DNA of 64,000 bases from an uncultured Tateyamaria sp. (GCF_947497045.1 NZ_CANMEU010000006.1:146373-210372); one strand, 5' to 3'; numbered from the stretch's first letter, positions 1-10,388 are shown. Notes: a model not told the origin generated them from the letters alone. Numbers and translations: made by a program.

Positions 1-647
1 ACGCGGAACTGTGTACCATCGACCTCGTATTCCTTGCTGTCCATGCGCAGCAATTCGGCATCTGAAAAGGCGGACACATCCGATTTCGCCTCGAACATCT
101 CCGCTGCATATGCCGACAGATCAATGTCGAGATCGTTGGCCAGCCCATGTGCAATCGCCTTGTCTTCCTGCGTCGTGGTGGGCGAGCGGAACTCAAGCGT
201 GTCCGAGAGGATGCAGGACAGCATCGCGCCCTTGATCGCGGAAGGGGCCTGCGCCATGTCCTTGCCGATCATCTTCCACATGATGGTGGCGGTGCAGGCC
301 AGGGGTTCAATACGAATATCGATAGGGCCTTTGGTCTCAAGCCCGCCCACCAGCTTGTGGTGATCAATGATCGCCGTGATGTCCGCATCATTGATCGCGT
401 CGGGCAGTTCGGCGGGGTTGTTGGTGTCCACGATAACCACGGGCTGATCTGCCGCCACGGCGTCGATGATGCGCGGCTTGGGCAGGTTCCACTTGTTCAG
501 CACAAAGGCGGCCTCGGTGTTGGGCTCGCCAAGCAGGACCGCTTCGGCATCCTTGCCTTTGATCTCGTTCAGATACCAGGCCCAGATGATGGGCGATCCG
601 GTAGAGTCGGTATCTGGGGATTTGTGGCCGAAAACGAGGGTGGTCAT
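1..647 (-). CDS. ppaC: Manganese-dependent inorganic pyrophosphatase (C-terminus beyond the left edge)
   Basis: Hydrolyses pyrophosphate to phosphate in the cytoplasm and so pulls biosynthetic reactions forward. About 215 residues are visible of a family that is usually a little over 300 long. The N-terminus carries the DHH-family metal motifs in order: GHKSPDTDS near residue 7, VDTNN near residue 73 and IDHHK near residue 96. These mark a family II (Mn/Co) enzyme rather than the hexameric family I type. The start is the ATG at 645-647, with the GHxxPDTDS motif at the expected distance. The gene reads off the left edge, so the C-terminal substrate-binding domain cannot be checked. Identification is confident; only completeness is open. 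Confidence 0.93.
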   Translation of the reverse strand, partial: MTTLVFGHKSPDTDSTGSPIIWAWYLNEIKGKDAEAVLLGEPNTEAAFVLNKWNLPKPRIIDAVAADQPVVIVDTNNPAELPDAINDADITAIIDHHKLVGGLETKGPIDIRIEPLACTATIMWKMIGKDMAQAPSAIKGAMLSCILSDTLEFRSPTTTQEDKAIAHGLANDLDIDLSAYAAEMFEAKSDVSAFSDAELLRMDSKEYEVDGTQFR

Positions 648-1210
648 GGGGGTCAGGTCCTGAACTAGAGGTCATTTTGCGCCCTTATAGCAAGGTGTGG
701 GGCCATGTCACGGGGGGCAGGGCTGCGCTGATGTCGCGGCGCGGATTTGACGGATGGCATTGCACGGGGTTATGGTTGGGCATCTGAAAAGGAGTGCCCT
801 GCACATGGATCAGCTGGTTTAACCGCACACCCATCCTTGCGCCGCGATCTGGCGCGCCTTTCTTCAGGAGTGATCTGACAATGGACAAGTCCGACTGACC
901 CGCTTGGCGGGCGCAGACCCTATTGGCCCTGCACGGCCAATGTCCCGATCCCATATGACAGATGAGGCACATCATGCCCAAATCCAAGAAACCAAACCGC
1001 ACGCGCGGTGACACCCGCACCTTGCCCAAGACAAAGCGGCCTTCCCAACCCCCGGCGCGGCCTGGGCTGGCGGACACCCCGCACCTGCGCACGCAAATCC
1101 GGGGTGGGCGACCGCCCCGCTTTCCGGGGCGCACCGGCGGGCGCTAGGGCTTGCATAGAGGCCGCGCGTGGGGTTTCCTCGCGCGGCCCGATCTTTTCAA
1201 AAGTGATCCC
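648..1210. other. Gene-poor stretch with mini-ORFs and hairpins
   Basis: This 560-bp gap holds no large gene, but it is not featureless. Two very short plus-strand ORFs each follow a Shine-Dalgarno-like sequence: 805-822 (five codons, after AAAAGGAG) and 881-898 (five codons, after CAGGAG). Between and after them are small perfect hairpins: GCGCC/GGCGC in about 839-855 followed by a pyrimidine tract, CCCGC/GCGGG at 899-911 and ATTGGCC/GGCCAAT at 922-941. A basic 57-codon ORF (974-1147) follows. The arrangement resembles a leader or attenuator region, but no function can be assigned from sequence alone. Confidence 0.4.
974..1147 (+). CDS. Possible small basic protein (57 aa), unknown
   Basis: A possible small protein very rich in Arg, Lys and Pro with no recognised domain. 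The ATG at 974 is preceded by GATGAGG at a usable ribosome-binding distance, which favours it over the upstream ATG at 962. It ends 63 bp before the DUF2161 gene on the same strand. The composition could also arise by chance from GC-rich DNA, so this is a tentative call. If real it would be a disordered nucleic-acid-binding type peptide. Confidence 0.3.
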   Translation: MPKSKKPNRTRGDTRTLPKTKRPSQPPARPGLADTPHLRTQIRGGRPPRFPGRTGGR

Positions 1211-1885
1211 GTGACGCTGCGCGAAACCGACCTTTACCCCCCCGTCAAAGCCTTTCTGGAAGGGCAGGGATATGTGGTGAAGTCCGAAGTGGGGGCTGCG
1301 GATGTGGTCGCGGTGCGCGGGGCCGAGCCACCTGTGATTGTCGAGTTGAAACTGGGGTTCTCGCTGACCCTTGTGCATCAATGCGTGGCGCGCCTTGCAG
1401 TCAGCGATGACGTCTACATGGCCGTGGGGCGCGGCAAGGGAAAGCGGTTCCTCAAATCGGTCAAGGACATGACGCGCCTGTGCCGCCGCCTTGGCTTGGG
1501 CCTGATCACGGTGCGCAGCAGCGACGGGCTCGTGACGGTCCATTGCGATCCCGGCCCTTACGCGCCGCGCAAGAACACCAAGCGCAAGGGGCAGTTGTTG
1601 CGTGAATTTGCAGGCCGCGTGGGGGACCCCAATGATGGGGGGCAAACGCGGGTCGGGCTGATCACGGCCTATCGGCAGGATGCGTTGAAGGTGGCGATGT
1701 ACCTGTTCGAGGTGGGCGCGTGCAAAGGGGCCGATGTGGCGCGCGAAACCGGTGTGGGGCGGGCCACGACGATGATGCGGGACGATCATTATGGCTGGTT
1801 TGAGAAGGTGGAAAAGGGTGTCTACGGTCTGACCCCCCTCGGGGCCGAGGCGGTTGCGAAGTCCGGACGAGTCCTCGGGCAATAG
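1211..1885 (+). CDS. DUF2161-family protein (PD-(D/E)XK nuclease-like fold)
   Basis: A protein of 224 residues matching the DUF2161 pattern: an N-terminal stretch beginning TLRETDLYPPVKAFL, then G-Y-V-V-K-x-E-V-G-A-A-D-V and I-V-E-L-K. This is the E...D...ExK arrangement of the restriction-endonuclease-like fold. The C-terminal third looks like a winged-helix domain (around GADVARETGVGRATTMMRDD). The cellular role is not established. I chose GTG 1211 because the conserved family start (LRETDLYPPVK) follows immediately; an in-frame ATG at 1151 would add 20 unconserved residues. No obvious ribosome-binding site is seen. The family is widespread in Rhodobacterales as a chromosomal singleton. Confidence 0.75.
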   Translation: MTLRETDLYPPVKAFLEGQGYVVKSEVGAADVVAVRGAEPPVIVELKLGFSLTLVHQCVARLAVSDDVYMAVGRGKGKRFLKSVKDMTRLCRRLGLGLITVRSSDGLVTVHCDPGPYAPRKNTKRKGQLLREFAGRVGDPNDGGQTRVGLITAYRQDALKVAMYLFEVGACKGADVARETGVGRATTMMRDDHYGWFEKVEKGVYGLTPLGAEAVAKSGRVLGQ

Positions 1886-1929
1886 ACTTGTGGCGCGGTC
1901 GGTGGACTGTTGCGAAGGGTAGACCGGCC

Positions 1930-2430
1930 TCAGGCGGCGGGTTCGATCAGCGTATCCGCCATCAGATCATCCAGAAACAGGCTCAGCAGTTGAAGTCGCC
2001 CGGACACATCGGCTTTGCGATAGAGGGCCGCGCATTGCGCCTTGACCGTGCCTTGCGCGGTGTTGCGCAGCTGCGCCATGTCAGCCACGGAATAGCCTTT
2101 GATGGCCAGCACAGCGACGGCGCGTTCCGCTTCGGTCAGTTGCCACTCGGAAAACCGCACATCCAGCAGATCGCTGAACGCCCCGGAGGCGACCTTGAGC
2201 TGGTCGGTGATCTTGTCCTGACGGCGCATCAGGCGGCGCAATTCGGCCCCTGAAAAAGCCAGACCCAGAAACAAGGCCAGCGTTACGATGGCTTCGACAA
2301 TGTCACTGTCCGCAAGTGTGTTGGTGTATTGGCGTAGAAAGAAATCAAAGAAGATGTCGATCAGGAAATAGCCGCAGCACAGGGCCTGCACGCAAAACAG
2401 GATCCAAAGGGTGGTGCGGCGTGATGGCAT
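1930..2430 (-). CDS. Membrane-anchored LuxR-type HTH regulator
   Basis: A 166-residue protein with two hydrophobic segments (roughly residues 7-27 and 41-62), a basic cytoplasmic linker (RRLMRRQ) and a C-terminal LuxR/GerE-type helix-turn-helix around residues 100-155 (LTEAERAVAVLAIKGYSVAD then TVKAQCAALYRKADVSGR). It is therefore likely a DNA-binding protein held at the inner membrane without a receiver domain. The next gene upstream on the same strand encodes a PepSY protein 58 bp away, so the two may form an operon. An in-frame TTG at 2442 is an alternative start. The target genes are unknown. Confidence 0.72.
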   Translation of the reverse strand: MPSRRTTLWILFCVQALCCGYFLIDIFFDFFLRQYTNTLADSDIVEAIVTLALFLGLAFSGAELRRLMRRQDKITDQLKVASGAFSDLLDVRFSEWQLTEAERAVAVLAIKGYSVADMAQLRNTAQGTVKAQCAALYRKADVSGRLQLLSLFLDDLMADTLIEPAA

Positions 2431-2488
2431 GATCAGTCTCAACTTTTGGGGTCGCCCGGCGCACCGGGCGACAATTGCTCAGCGGATG

Positions 2489-2770
2489 TTAGTCGTCTGT
2501 GTCGTCGTCGTCATCCTCGGTTTCGATCTCAATGACCTTACCGGTGTCGAGCGCGACCTCAATCTCGTACTCCACCCCATCGAGGGTCACTTCGGCCTCA
2601 ATCTCGTCATCTTCGATTTCGATCTCCTGCACGTCATAACCCATAGCCGTCAACGCCGCCCGAATATCTGCCTCTGTTGTGCCAAGCTGATTGCCTGTGC
2701 TGAGGCCGGCCAGAGCAAAGCCCGGAACAATAAGGGCAGCCAGAACAGTGGTTTTTGTCATGTAAGTCAT
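2489..2770 (-). CDS. Secreted PepSY-domain protein with acidic tail
   Basis: A 93-residue protein with an N-terminal signal peptide (about residues 1-21, ending near FALA) and a PepSY-like domain (ADIRAALTAMGYDVQEIEIE... VTLDGVEYEIEVALDTGKVIEIE). It ends in an unusual run of Asp/Glu. PepSY domains bind or inhibit peptidases in the periplasm or act as small binding modules; the acidic tail suggests metal or cation binding, which is inference. GGAG lies five bases before the first ATG at 2770, favouring it over the internal ATG at 2761. It lies upstream of the membrane LuxR gene and diverges from groES, so it might provide a periplasmic input to that regulator. Confidence 0.72.
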   Translation of the reverse strand: MTYMTKTTVLAALIVPGFALAGLSTGNQLGTTEADIRAALTAMGYDVQEIEIEDDEIEAEVTLDGVEYEIEVALDTGKVIEIETEDDDDDTDD

Positions 2771-2946
2771 TGAGTTCTCCGTTTCTCGGTCTGTGCCGCA
2801 TCGGGGCGGCTGGGATTGATCTGGGCACCGGATGGGGCGTGCTGAATAGGACTTTGGACCAAGACGGGCAGGCCTATGCCGAAGGTTTATGGAGGGCCGA
2901 CGGCAAAAAACGGGAGGGATTTTAACAAACTGCTGAGTGCACCCCG

Positions 2947-2975
2947 TTGACTCGGTGCGGTGTGTTGCCTAACTA
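2947..2975 (+). promoter_or_regulatory. Putative sigma-70 promoter of groESL
   Basis: TTGACT at 2947-2952 and TAACTA at 2970-2975 are separated by 17 bp, a good housekeeping-type promoter. The predicted transcription start falls at the left edge of the CIRCE repeat, so a bound repressor would block initiation. Confidence 0.65.
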
Positions 2976-2982
2976 CGCTTCG

Positions 2983-3009
2983 TTATCACTCGATACATAT
3001 GAGTGATAA
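2983..3009. promoter_or_regulatory. CIRCE operator (HrcA binding site)
   Basis: A perfect inverted repeat, TTATCACTC at 2983-2991 and GAGTGATAA at 3001-3009, with a 9-bp spacer. The CIRCE consensus is TTAGCACTC-N9-GAGTGCTAA, so each arm differs at one symmetric position. The location in the leader of groES is the canonical one for HrcA control of chaperonin genes. No hrcA gene is in this window. Confidence 0.88.
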
Positions 3010-3064
3010 CGGCCCTCGGATGAGGGCCCTAGGGAGAAACTTTGAGCCTAAAGGAGCTGCAAAG

Positions 3065-3352
3065 ATGGCATTGAAACCGCTTCATGACCGCGTGCTGGTG
3101 CGCCGCACGGAAAGCGAAGAGAAAACCGCTGGTGGGCTTATCATCCCCGAAAGCGCCAAGGAAAAGCCAAGCGAAGGCGAAATCGTCGCAGCAGGCCCCG
3201 GTGCCCGCAAGGACAGCGGTGAGCTGATCGAGATGGCCGTCAAGGCTGGTGACAAGATCCTGTTCGGCAAATGGTCCGGCACCGAGGTCACCATCGACGG
3301 CGAAGAGCTGCTGATGATGAAAGAATCCGACATCATGGGGATCATCGAGTAA
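3065..3352 (+). CDS. groES: Co-chaperonin GroES
   Basis: The 10-kDa heptameric lid of the GroEL folding chamber. The 95-residue length is normal. It begins [13 protein letters not shown] and contains the mobile loop ([20 protein letters not shown], around residues 15-34) that contacts GroEL, plus the C-terminal ESDIMGIIE. The start is ATG 3065 preceded by AAAGGAG; an upstream in-frame extension to 2960 would run through the operator and is rejected. It forms the classic operon with groEL 53 bp downstream, controlled by the CIRCE element and promoter just upstream. Confidence 0.97.
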   Translation: MALKPLHDRVLVRRTESEEKTAGGLIIPESAKEKPSEGEIVAAGPGARKDSGELIEMAVKAGDKILFGKWSGTEVTIDGEELLMMKESDIMGIIE

Positions 3353-3402
3353 GCGCCTGCGCTCTCTCTGACCTCATTTCAAGACATTCTCAAAGGAGAT
3401 AG

Positions 3403-5043
<1,641 letters not shown>

Positions 5044-5070
5044 ATCACGCCAACCTTGTGTTGATTGAGA

Positions 5071-5099
5071 GGGGTCGCTTTCGAGCGGCCCCTTTTTTT
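5071..5099 (+). terminator. Intrinsic terminator after groEL
   Basis: A nine-base-pair stem (GGGGTCGCT pairing with AGCGGCCCC, one G-U pair) with a short loop in 5071-5092, followed by seven T residues at 5093-5099. It begins 28 bp after the groEL stop codon. Confidence 0.9.
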
Positions 5100-5198
5100 G
5101 CTGGTCGGAGGGCTGGACTGTTTTGCCCAAAGGTCAAAAGGCACCCGCCCACCGACCCGTGACTGGACTGCGACCCGAAACGAGCGTACCCGTCTCAG

Positions 5199-6047
5199 AT
5201 GCGTTTGTTCCTACTCACTGTTTTGACGATGACGGCCTTTGCCGCCAATTCGGTGCTGAACCGGATGGCGGTCGACAGCGGCGCGATTGATCCCTCAAGT
5301 TTTGCGATGATCCGCACATTGGCTGGCGCATTGGCGCTGTGCATGGTGTTGACCATCCGCGGTGGCGGTTTGCCCATTTTCGTGCGGGGCCGTGTGCTGG
5401 GGGCCACCAGCCTTGCCGCCTATATGATCGGGTTCTCGCTGGCTTATGTGAGTTTGGATGCGGGCCTTGGAGCCTTGATCCTGTTCGGGACGGTGCAGAT
5501 TTCCATGTTCGGCTGGTCGGCCCTGCGGGGCAGCGCACCTTCGTCCCGTCAGATCATCGGGGCATGTGTCGCCTTTTTGGGGCTGGTCATTGCCTTGTGG
5601 CCGGGTGAAGCGGCGTCGGGCGATATGCACGGCTCGATCCTGATGGTGATCGCAGGGCTTGGGTGGGCCGCCTACACGTTGGCGGGCAAGGGCGCGCGCG
5701 ATCCTGTGGCGACGACGGCGGCCAATTTTGTGGCGGCCTTGCCGCTGCTTGTACTGTTGCTGTTGGGGGCGGGACTGCACGCGGCACCTTCCGGTATTGC
5801 GCTTGCGATCCTGTCGGGTGCGCTGACATCGGGCTTGGGCTATGCGCTATGGTATCATGTGCTGCCGCAGTTTGCAGGCCAGACGGCAGCCGTCGTGCAG
5901 TTGAGCGTGCCGATCATCGCAATCGCAGCGGGGGCCGTGCTGCTTGGGGAAAGCGTGACGCTTACGATTGGGCTTGCGGCATTGCTGGTACTGGGTGGGA
6001 TCGCCCTAGCGATCACGTCATCAGGGGTTCGAGGGGGTCGTAACTGA
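5199..6047 (+). CDS. EamA/DMT-superfamily permease
   Basis: An inner-membrane protein of 282 residues with about ten hydrophobic helices and an internal two-fold repeat, the layout of EamA (drug/metabolite transporter) permeases. The N-terminal repeat has the characteristic start (FAANSVLNRMAVDSGAIDPSSFAMIR), and the C-terminal repeat ends with a helix around GLAALLVLGGIALA. These proteins usually export amino acids or other small metabolites; the substrate cannot be inferred. Its last 35 bp overlap the end of the convergent NUDIX gene. The ATG at 5199 is the first start after the groEL terminator. Confidence 0.82.
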   Translation: MRLFLLTVLTMTAFAANSVLNRMAVDSGAIDPSSFAMIRTLAGALALCMVLTIRGGGLPIFVRGRVLGATSLAAYMIGFSLAYVSLDAGLGALILFGTVQISMFGWSALRGSAPSSRQIIGACVAFLGLVIALWPGEAASGDMHGSILMVIAGLGWAAYTLAGKGARDPVATTAANFVAALPLLVLLLLGAGLHAAPSGIALAILSGALTSGLGYALWYHVLPQFAGQTAAVVQLSVPIIAIAAGAVLLGESVTLTIGLAALLVLGGIALAITSSGVRGGRN

Positions 6048-6465
6048 TCCCGTCGCGCCCAAAGGCCACGCCCGCCAGACTGTCAGGTTTATGCGGCACC
6101 TGGGCCAGTTCCGCCGCGGTCAGCCAGCGGCGCAGCGTCACGACGTTTTCGGTATCGCACCACTCGTCCGGTCGGGCCGTTCCGGGCACAATGATGCAGC
6201 GAAAGAACAGCTCTACCTGATGAAACTGGCTGTCGGGGTCGTGGTACTCGTTCACAAGGCAGGGCGCGCCGACCTCGACCGTCAACCCGGTTTCCTCATA
6301 GACTTCGCGGGCCAGATTGGCGGGCAGGCTGGCGTTCACCTCGACCCCGCCGCCCGGCGCGCACATCAGCGGGCTTTTGGCCTCGTGCCACGCATTCACC
6401 ATCAGCAGGCGGCCTTCCTCGACGATGATGGCGCGCACGGCAAGGCGTGGGGATTTTTGGCGCAT
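6013..6465 (-). CDS. NUDIX hydrolase
   Basis: A 150-residue cytoplasmic hydrolase of nucleoside-diphosphate-linked compounds. The Nudix box is clear: a GG-V-E stretch near residue 39 leading to REVYEETGL, giving the Mg-binding REx2EE signature. Substrate specificity (for example a sugar nucleotide, ADP-ribose or an oxidised nucleotide) cannot be told from sequence. The 3' end overlaps the convergent DMT permease by 35 bp, so the two transcripts would be antisense there. Confidence 0.85.
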   Translation of the reverse strand: MRQKSPRLAVRAIIVEEGRLLMVNAWHEAKSPLMCAPGGGVEVNASLPANLAREVYEETGLTVEVGAPCLVNEYHDPDSQFHQVELFFRCIIVPGTARPDEWCDTENVVTLRRWLTAAELAQVPHKPDSLAGVAFGRDGISYDPLEPLMT

Positions 6466-6536
6466 GAGCAGCTTTCTCGCATTTGGACGGAGCGTTCCTG
6501 TTTCATATGGCGGCGTGCGACGCTATCTCAAGCGGT

Positions 6537-7310
6537 ATGAGAGTTTTGACGGCCCTTTTCATGCTGATGCTCAGCACAGTGGCAGCCCGTGCGGATTGCG
6601 TTGTGTTGTTGCACGGCCTTGCCCGGACCGAGGCGTCGCTGATCGTCTTGGAACAGGCGCTTGAGGCGAAGGGCTACCGGGTGGTGCGTCCGGGTTATCC
6701 GTCGACCTCCGAAACGGTGCAGACACTGGCCAGCGCTGTGGTGCCTCAGGCCATAGCCCAATGCGGTGACGACGTGGTGCATTTCGTGACCCACTCGATG
6801 GGCGGGATCCTGGTGCGGTACTGGTTTGCGCACCACCACCGGCCGACCCGTCTGGGCCGCGTTGTGATGATGGGCCCACCCAACAGAGGCAGCGAGGTTG
6901 TCGACACATTGGGTGATCTTGAGGCCTTTGGCTGGTTGAACGGACCTGCGGGCGAGCAGTTGGGCACAGGGCCGCAGAACCTGCCGCGCGGTTTGCCTGC
7001 TGTGGATTATGAAGTGGGAATCATTGCGGGTAATCAATCTCTTAACCCCTACTTTTCATCCCTTTTGCCGGGACCGGATGATGGCAAGGTGTCGGTGCTG
7101 TCCACCCCTGTTGCGGGCATGCGCGACCATATCGTCTTGCCGGTGACCCATACGTTTATGATGAACAACCCAAACGTCATTGCCCAGGTGACGACCTTTC
7201 TTGAGACTGGCAAATTCGACCGCGATCTGCGGTGGGTGGATGCGGTGCTTGAGCAGTTGGGCTGTGACGATGGCAACTGTTTTCAGGACGAGGTCGATGC
7301 TGGAAATTGA
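6537..7310 (+). CDS. Secreted alpha/beta-hydrolase (lipase/PGAP1-like)
   Basis: A 257-residue protein with a signal peptide (about residues 1-19, MRVLTALFM... ending AARA). The alpha/beta-hydrolase core has the oxyanion/HG motif [10 protein letters not shown] and the nucleophile elbow THSMGGI. It is therefore probably a periplasmic or exported esterase/lipase acting on lipid or ester substrates. A more upstream ATG (6483) exists, but the signal peptide starts cleanly at 6537, so I chose that. The 3' end overlaps phnM by 14 bp, so the two are likely co-transcribed, an unusual partnership. Cysteines near the C-terminus (LGCDDGNC) could form a disulfide. Confidence 0.78.
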   Translation: MRVLTALFMLMLSTVAARADCVVLLHGLARTEASLIVLEQALEAKGYRVVRPGYPSTSETVQTLASAVVPQAIAQCGDDVVHFVTHSMGGILVRYWFAHHHRPTRLGRVVMMGPPNRGSEVVDTLGDLEAFGWLNGPAGEQLGTGPQNLPRGLPAVDYEVGIIAGNQSLNPYFSSLLPGPDDGKVSVLSTPVAGMRDHIVLPVTHTFMMNNPNVIAQVTTFLETGKFDRDLRWVDAVLEQLGCDDGNCFQDEVDAGN

Positions 7311-8439
7311 TCTGGTTGGTGCGGATGTGCTGACCCCTCGCGGCTTTGGGCCTGCGACAGTGTCCATGTCAGAAGGGTATATCGTGGCAGATCGCGCCGG
7401 ACGGTGCGTAAACCTGAGCGGATACAAGGTGTTGCCCGGCATTATTGATGTGCATGGTGATGGATTTGAGCGGCACATGGCCCCGCGTCGGGGTGCGATG
7501 AAACAGATGGCCGAAGGCTTGATCGCGGTCGAGGCTGAATTGGCGGCCAACGGGATCACCACAGGCGTTCTGGCACAATTCGTGAGTTGGGAAGGGGGGG
7601 TGCGCAGCCTTGAATTCGCCGACCAAGTGTTTGGTTCCCTGCGCGATACCCGTGGTGCGCTCGTCACCGATCTGCGCCCGCAATTGCGCTTTGAGATCAG
7701 TCTGTTGGACCTTTATAAAGACTTGCCAAAGTGGATTGCGGACTGGGGCGTCACCTATGTCGTGTTCAATGATCATCTGCCGCATGACCGCCTGGCGGAG
7801 GGGCGCAAACCGCCTCGACTGACGGGGCAGGCGTTGAAGGCTGGGCGCAATCCGGAGGCGCATTTTCAGATGTTGCTGGAGTTGCATGCGCAGGCGATGC
7901 AGGCATCCGAAGCGTTGGGCCCTCTTTGCGCAACTCTGGCGGCGCAAGGTGTGAAGCTTGGCAGCCATGACGATAGTGCATCGCACGGACACCACATGTG
8001 GCACGAGCGCGGCGTTACTGTTGCGGAATTTCCCGAAACACTTGAGGCGGCAGAGGCCGCGCAGGGCGTGGGGAACACCGTGGTTCTGGGCGCGCCGAAT
8101 GTCGTGCGGGGCGGGTCGCACAAGGGCAATGTCTCGGCGCTTGATCTGGTGACCATGGGGCTGGGTGATGCGCTCGCATCTGATTATCACTATCCCTCAC
8201 CGCGCCGGGCTGCATTGATGCTGACGCGCACGGGGGTGCTTGATTTTGCGCAGGCATGGGCCTTGGTGTCGTCGGGTCCGGCGGCTGTTCTGGGATTGGA
8301 CGATCGGGGGATCTTGGCACCTGGCAAGCGCGCCGATATCGTTGTGCTCGACGCGCAGGACCAGGTGGCCGCCACCCTGTCGGGCGGGCGCGTCAGTTAC
8401 ATGTCAGGCGATATTGCGGCGCGTTTTTTGGCGGGCTAA
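7297..8439 (+). CDS. phnM: PhnM-like alpha-D-ribose 1-methylphosphonate 5-triphosphate diphosphatase
   Basis: A 380-residue amidohydrolase-superfamily protein. The metal site motif [13 protein letters not shown], the later HDD ([13 protein letters not shown]) and the family signature [11 protein letters not shown] identify PhnM. That enzyme removes pyrophosphate from the triphosphate intermediate of the C-P lyase pathway for methylphosphonate breakdown. The ATG at 7297 lies within the end of the lipase-like gene (14-bp overlap), so translation is probably coupled. No other phn gene is nearby; PhnM normally sits in the phnGHIJKLM set, so either that cluster is elsewhere or this is a paralogue with another triphosphate substrate. 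Confidence 0.85.
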   Translation: MLEIDLVGADVLTPRGFGPATVSMSEGYIVADRAGRCVNLSGYKVLPGIIDVHGDGFERHMAPRRGAMKQMAEGLIAVEAELAANGITTGVLAQFVSWEGGVRSLEFADQVFGSLRDTRGALVTDLRPQLRFEISLLDLYKDLPKWIADWGVTYVVFNDHLPHDRLAEGRKPPRLTGQALKAGRNPEAHFQMLLELHAQAMQASEALGPLCATLAAQGVKLGSHDDSASHGHHMWHERGVTVAEFPETLEAAEAAQGVGNTVVLGAPNVVRGGSHKGNVSALDLVTMGLGDALASDYHYPSPRRAALMLTRTGVLDFAQAWALVSSGPAAVLGLDDRGILAPGKRADIVVLDAQDQVAATLSGGRVSYMSGDIAARFLAG

Positions 8440-8447
8440 AGACCGCC

Positions 8448-9515
8448 TTACGAGGTGATGCGGTTGATGTGGCCCATCTTGCGGCCCTTACGTACCTCGG
8501 CCTTGCCATAAAGATGCAGCGCCGTTTTCGCCTCTTGCGCAAGGGCCGGGACCCGGTCCATATCGTCGCCGATCAGGTTTTCCATGCTCACATCAGAGTG
8601 CCGTTGCCCATCGCCCAGAGGCCAACCGATCACGGCCCGGATGTGTTGTTCGAACTGATCGACCACGCAGCCGTTTTGTGTCCAATGCCCGGAATTATGC
8701 ACGCGGGGCGCGATCTCGTTCACGATCAGGCCCGTGGGCGTCACGAACAATTCCACCCCCAGCACACCGACATAATCAAGCGCATTCAGGATGTTGGCCG
8801 CCAGTAGCACCGCGTCGGTGCGTTGGCTGGCGCTCAGCCGGGCAGGGACGGTTGTGGTGTGCAGGATGCCATCGCGGTGCACATTTTCGCCCGGATCAAA
8901 ACAGGCCACCGCACCATCTGCCCCACGTGCTGCGATCACGGAGACCTCATGGCTGAAATCCACGAACCCTTCGAGGATCGCAGGGGCGCCGTTCATGTCC
9001 GCCATTGCCGCCTCGGCCTGGCCCGTGTCCATGATCCGCGCCTGACCCTTGCCGTCATAGCCAAAGCGGCGGGTTTTGAGGATCGCAGGTGCCCCGATCT
9101 TGTCCAATGCAGCCGTCAGCGCGGTCATGTCAGGCACATCCGCGTAAGGGGCGGTGCGCAGGCCCAGATCGCTCAGGAACGCCTTTTCGACCAATCGATC
9201 CTGACTGACGCGCAACGCTTCGCGACCCGGTCGGATGGGTGCGTGATCCTCAAGCGCATCCAGTGACAGGGTGGGGACGTTTTCAAACTCGTAGGTGATC
9301 ACATCGACCGTGGTGGCAAAGGCGAACAGGGCGTCGTTGTCTTCAAACGGGGCGGTGGTGACAAGGTGGGCGACATCGCCCGCAGGGGGCAGGGGGCCGG
9401 GATCAAAGATATGGGTCTTGAACCCAAGACGGCTTGCGGCCACGGCCAGCATGCGGCCCAACTGGCCACCGCCCAGAATGCCGATGGTTGATCCCTGGGG
9501 CAGCGGCTCAGTCAT
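8448..9515 (-). CDS. purK: N5-carboxyaminoimidazole ribonucleotide synthase
   Basis: An ATP-grasp enzyme that carboxylates AIR to N5-CAIR in purine biosynthesis. In 355 residues it has the N-terminal [13 protein letters not shown] dinucleotide-type loop, the ATP-grasp lysine region ([13 protein letters not shown] near residue 150), [12 protein letters not shown] and the C-terminal metal-binding [14 protein letters not shown]. The start at 9515 lies inside the end of purE (8-bp overlap); purE comes first in this operon. It converges with phnM, with only 8 bp between stop codons and no visible terminator. Confidence 0.95.
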   Translation of the reverse strand: MTEPLPQGSTIGILGGGQLGRMLAVAASRLGFKTHIFDPGPLPPAGDVAHLVTTAPFEDNDALFAFATTVDVITYEFENVPTLSLDALEDHAPIRPGREALRVSQDRLVEKAFLSDLGLRTAPYADVPDMTALTAALDKIGAPAILKTRRFGYDGKGQARIMDTGQAEAAMADMNGAPAILEGFVDFSHEVSVIAARGADGAVACFDPGENVHRDGILHTTTVPARLSASQRTDAVLLAANILNALDYVGVLGVELFVTPTGLIVNEIAPRVHNSGHWTQNGCVVDQFEQHIRAVIGWPLGDGQRHSDVSMENLIGDDMDRVPALAQEAKTALHLYGKAEVRKGRKMGHINRITS

Positions 9516-10002
9516 TTTGGGGTTCCTCTGGGATGGAGGCGGACAGGTCGGCGCGCCACGCATCCAGACGGGCGGCCAACGCAGGATCGGAGGTGGCCAG
9601 AATTCCGGCTGCCATCAAGCCCGCATTGGCCGCACCTGCCGCGCCTATGGCCATTGTGGCCACGGGAAAGCCACGTGGCATTTGCAGGATGGAGTACAGA
9701 CTGTCCACGCCAGACAGCGCCTTGGTCTGCACCGGAACGCCAATCACCGGAACACGGGTTTTTGAGGCCATCATACCGGGCAGATGGGCCGCGCCACCCG
9801 CGCCTGCGATGATCGCCTTGAGGCCGCGGCTCGCAGCCGTCTTGCCATAGTCCCACAACCGATCGGGTGTGCGGTGGGCCGACACGATCCGGCTTTCGTA
9901 AGGGATGCCCAACGCGTCCAGCATCTGCGCGGCTTCGATCATGGTGGACCAGTCCGATTGACTGCCCATGATGAGGCCGACGGCGGGGGTTTGATCTGTC
10001 AT
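9508..10002 (-). CDS. purE: N5-carboxyaminoimidazole ribonucleotide mutase
   Basis: Converts N5-CAIR to CAIR, the step after PurK. The 164-residue length and the motif [13 protein letters not shown], followed by SAHRTPDRL with the catalytic histidine, are those of a class I Pur[12 protein letters not shown] and [11 protein letters not shown] are also conserved. It is the first gene of the purEK operon with an 8-bp overlap. The upstream region runs into the divergent 74-residue DUF465 gene. Confidence 0.95.
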   Translation of the reverse strand: MTDQTPAVGLIMGSQSDWSTMIEAAQMLDALGIPYESRIVSAHRTPDRLWDYGKTAASRGLKAIIAGAGGAAHLPGMMASKTRVPVIGVPVQTKALSGVDSLYSILQMPRGFPVATMAIGAAGAANAGLMAAGILATSDPALAARLDAWRADLSASIPEEPQND

Positions 10003-10072
10003 TTCAGGGCCCTGATTAGCGAAAAAACCGCACTATAGCCAGATGGAACCGGGTGGCAATGGAGTGTCGTGA

Positions 10073-10297
10073 TCAGGCGATGATATCCGGTGTCAGGCGG
10101 TCGTCGATGATGGCAATCTTGTCCTTGAGCTGTAGCTTTTTCTTTTTCAGCCGCTGGATGGTCAACTGGTCGGACGTGCCCAAATCCTGCATGGCCCGGA
10201 TCGCTTCATCAAGATCGCGATGTTCCTGACGCAGCACTTCAAGCTCGAACCGCAGCACGTCGTCTGTTTTCATCGACAGGTCCGAAGGGGCGTTCAT
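10073..10297 (-). CDS. DUF465/YdcH-family small coiled-coil protein
   Basis: A 74-residue charged, helical protein with the DUF465 (YdcH) pattern: LRQEHRDLDEAI followed by a lysine-rich segment (IQRLKKKKLQLKDKIAII). The family is common in proteobacteria, probably forms short coiled coils and has no established biochemical role. I chose the ATG at 10297; extending to 10369 would add a stretch not seen in the family. It is transcribed away from hsp20. Confidence 0.8.
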   Translation of the reverse strand: MNAPSDLSMKTDDVLRFELEVLRQEHRDLDEAIRAMQDLGTSDQLTIQRLKKKKLQLKDKIAIIDDRLTPDIIA

Positions 10298-10359
10298 GGT
10301 GTGATTCCAAGCCGTTGCAGAACCTACAATATAATCACGCAGTTGCGACACGCCTAGCC

Positions 10360-10388
10360 CTTGTTCCAATCAGCGTTACCGCCCATAT
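10360..10388 (+). promoter_or_regulatory. Putative RpoH-type heat-shock promoter of hsp20
   Basis: CTTGTTC at 10360-10366 and CCCATAT at 10382-10388 are separated by 15 bp. This resembles the sigma-32 consensus (CTTGAA ... CCCCATNT) and sits about 65 bp before the small heat-shock gene. The match is imperfect in the -35 element, so it is a moderate call. Confidence 0.45.
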
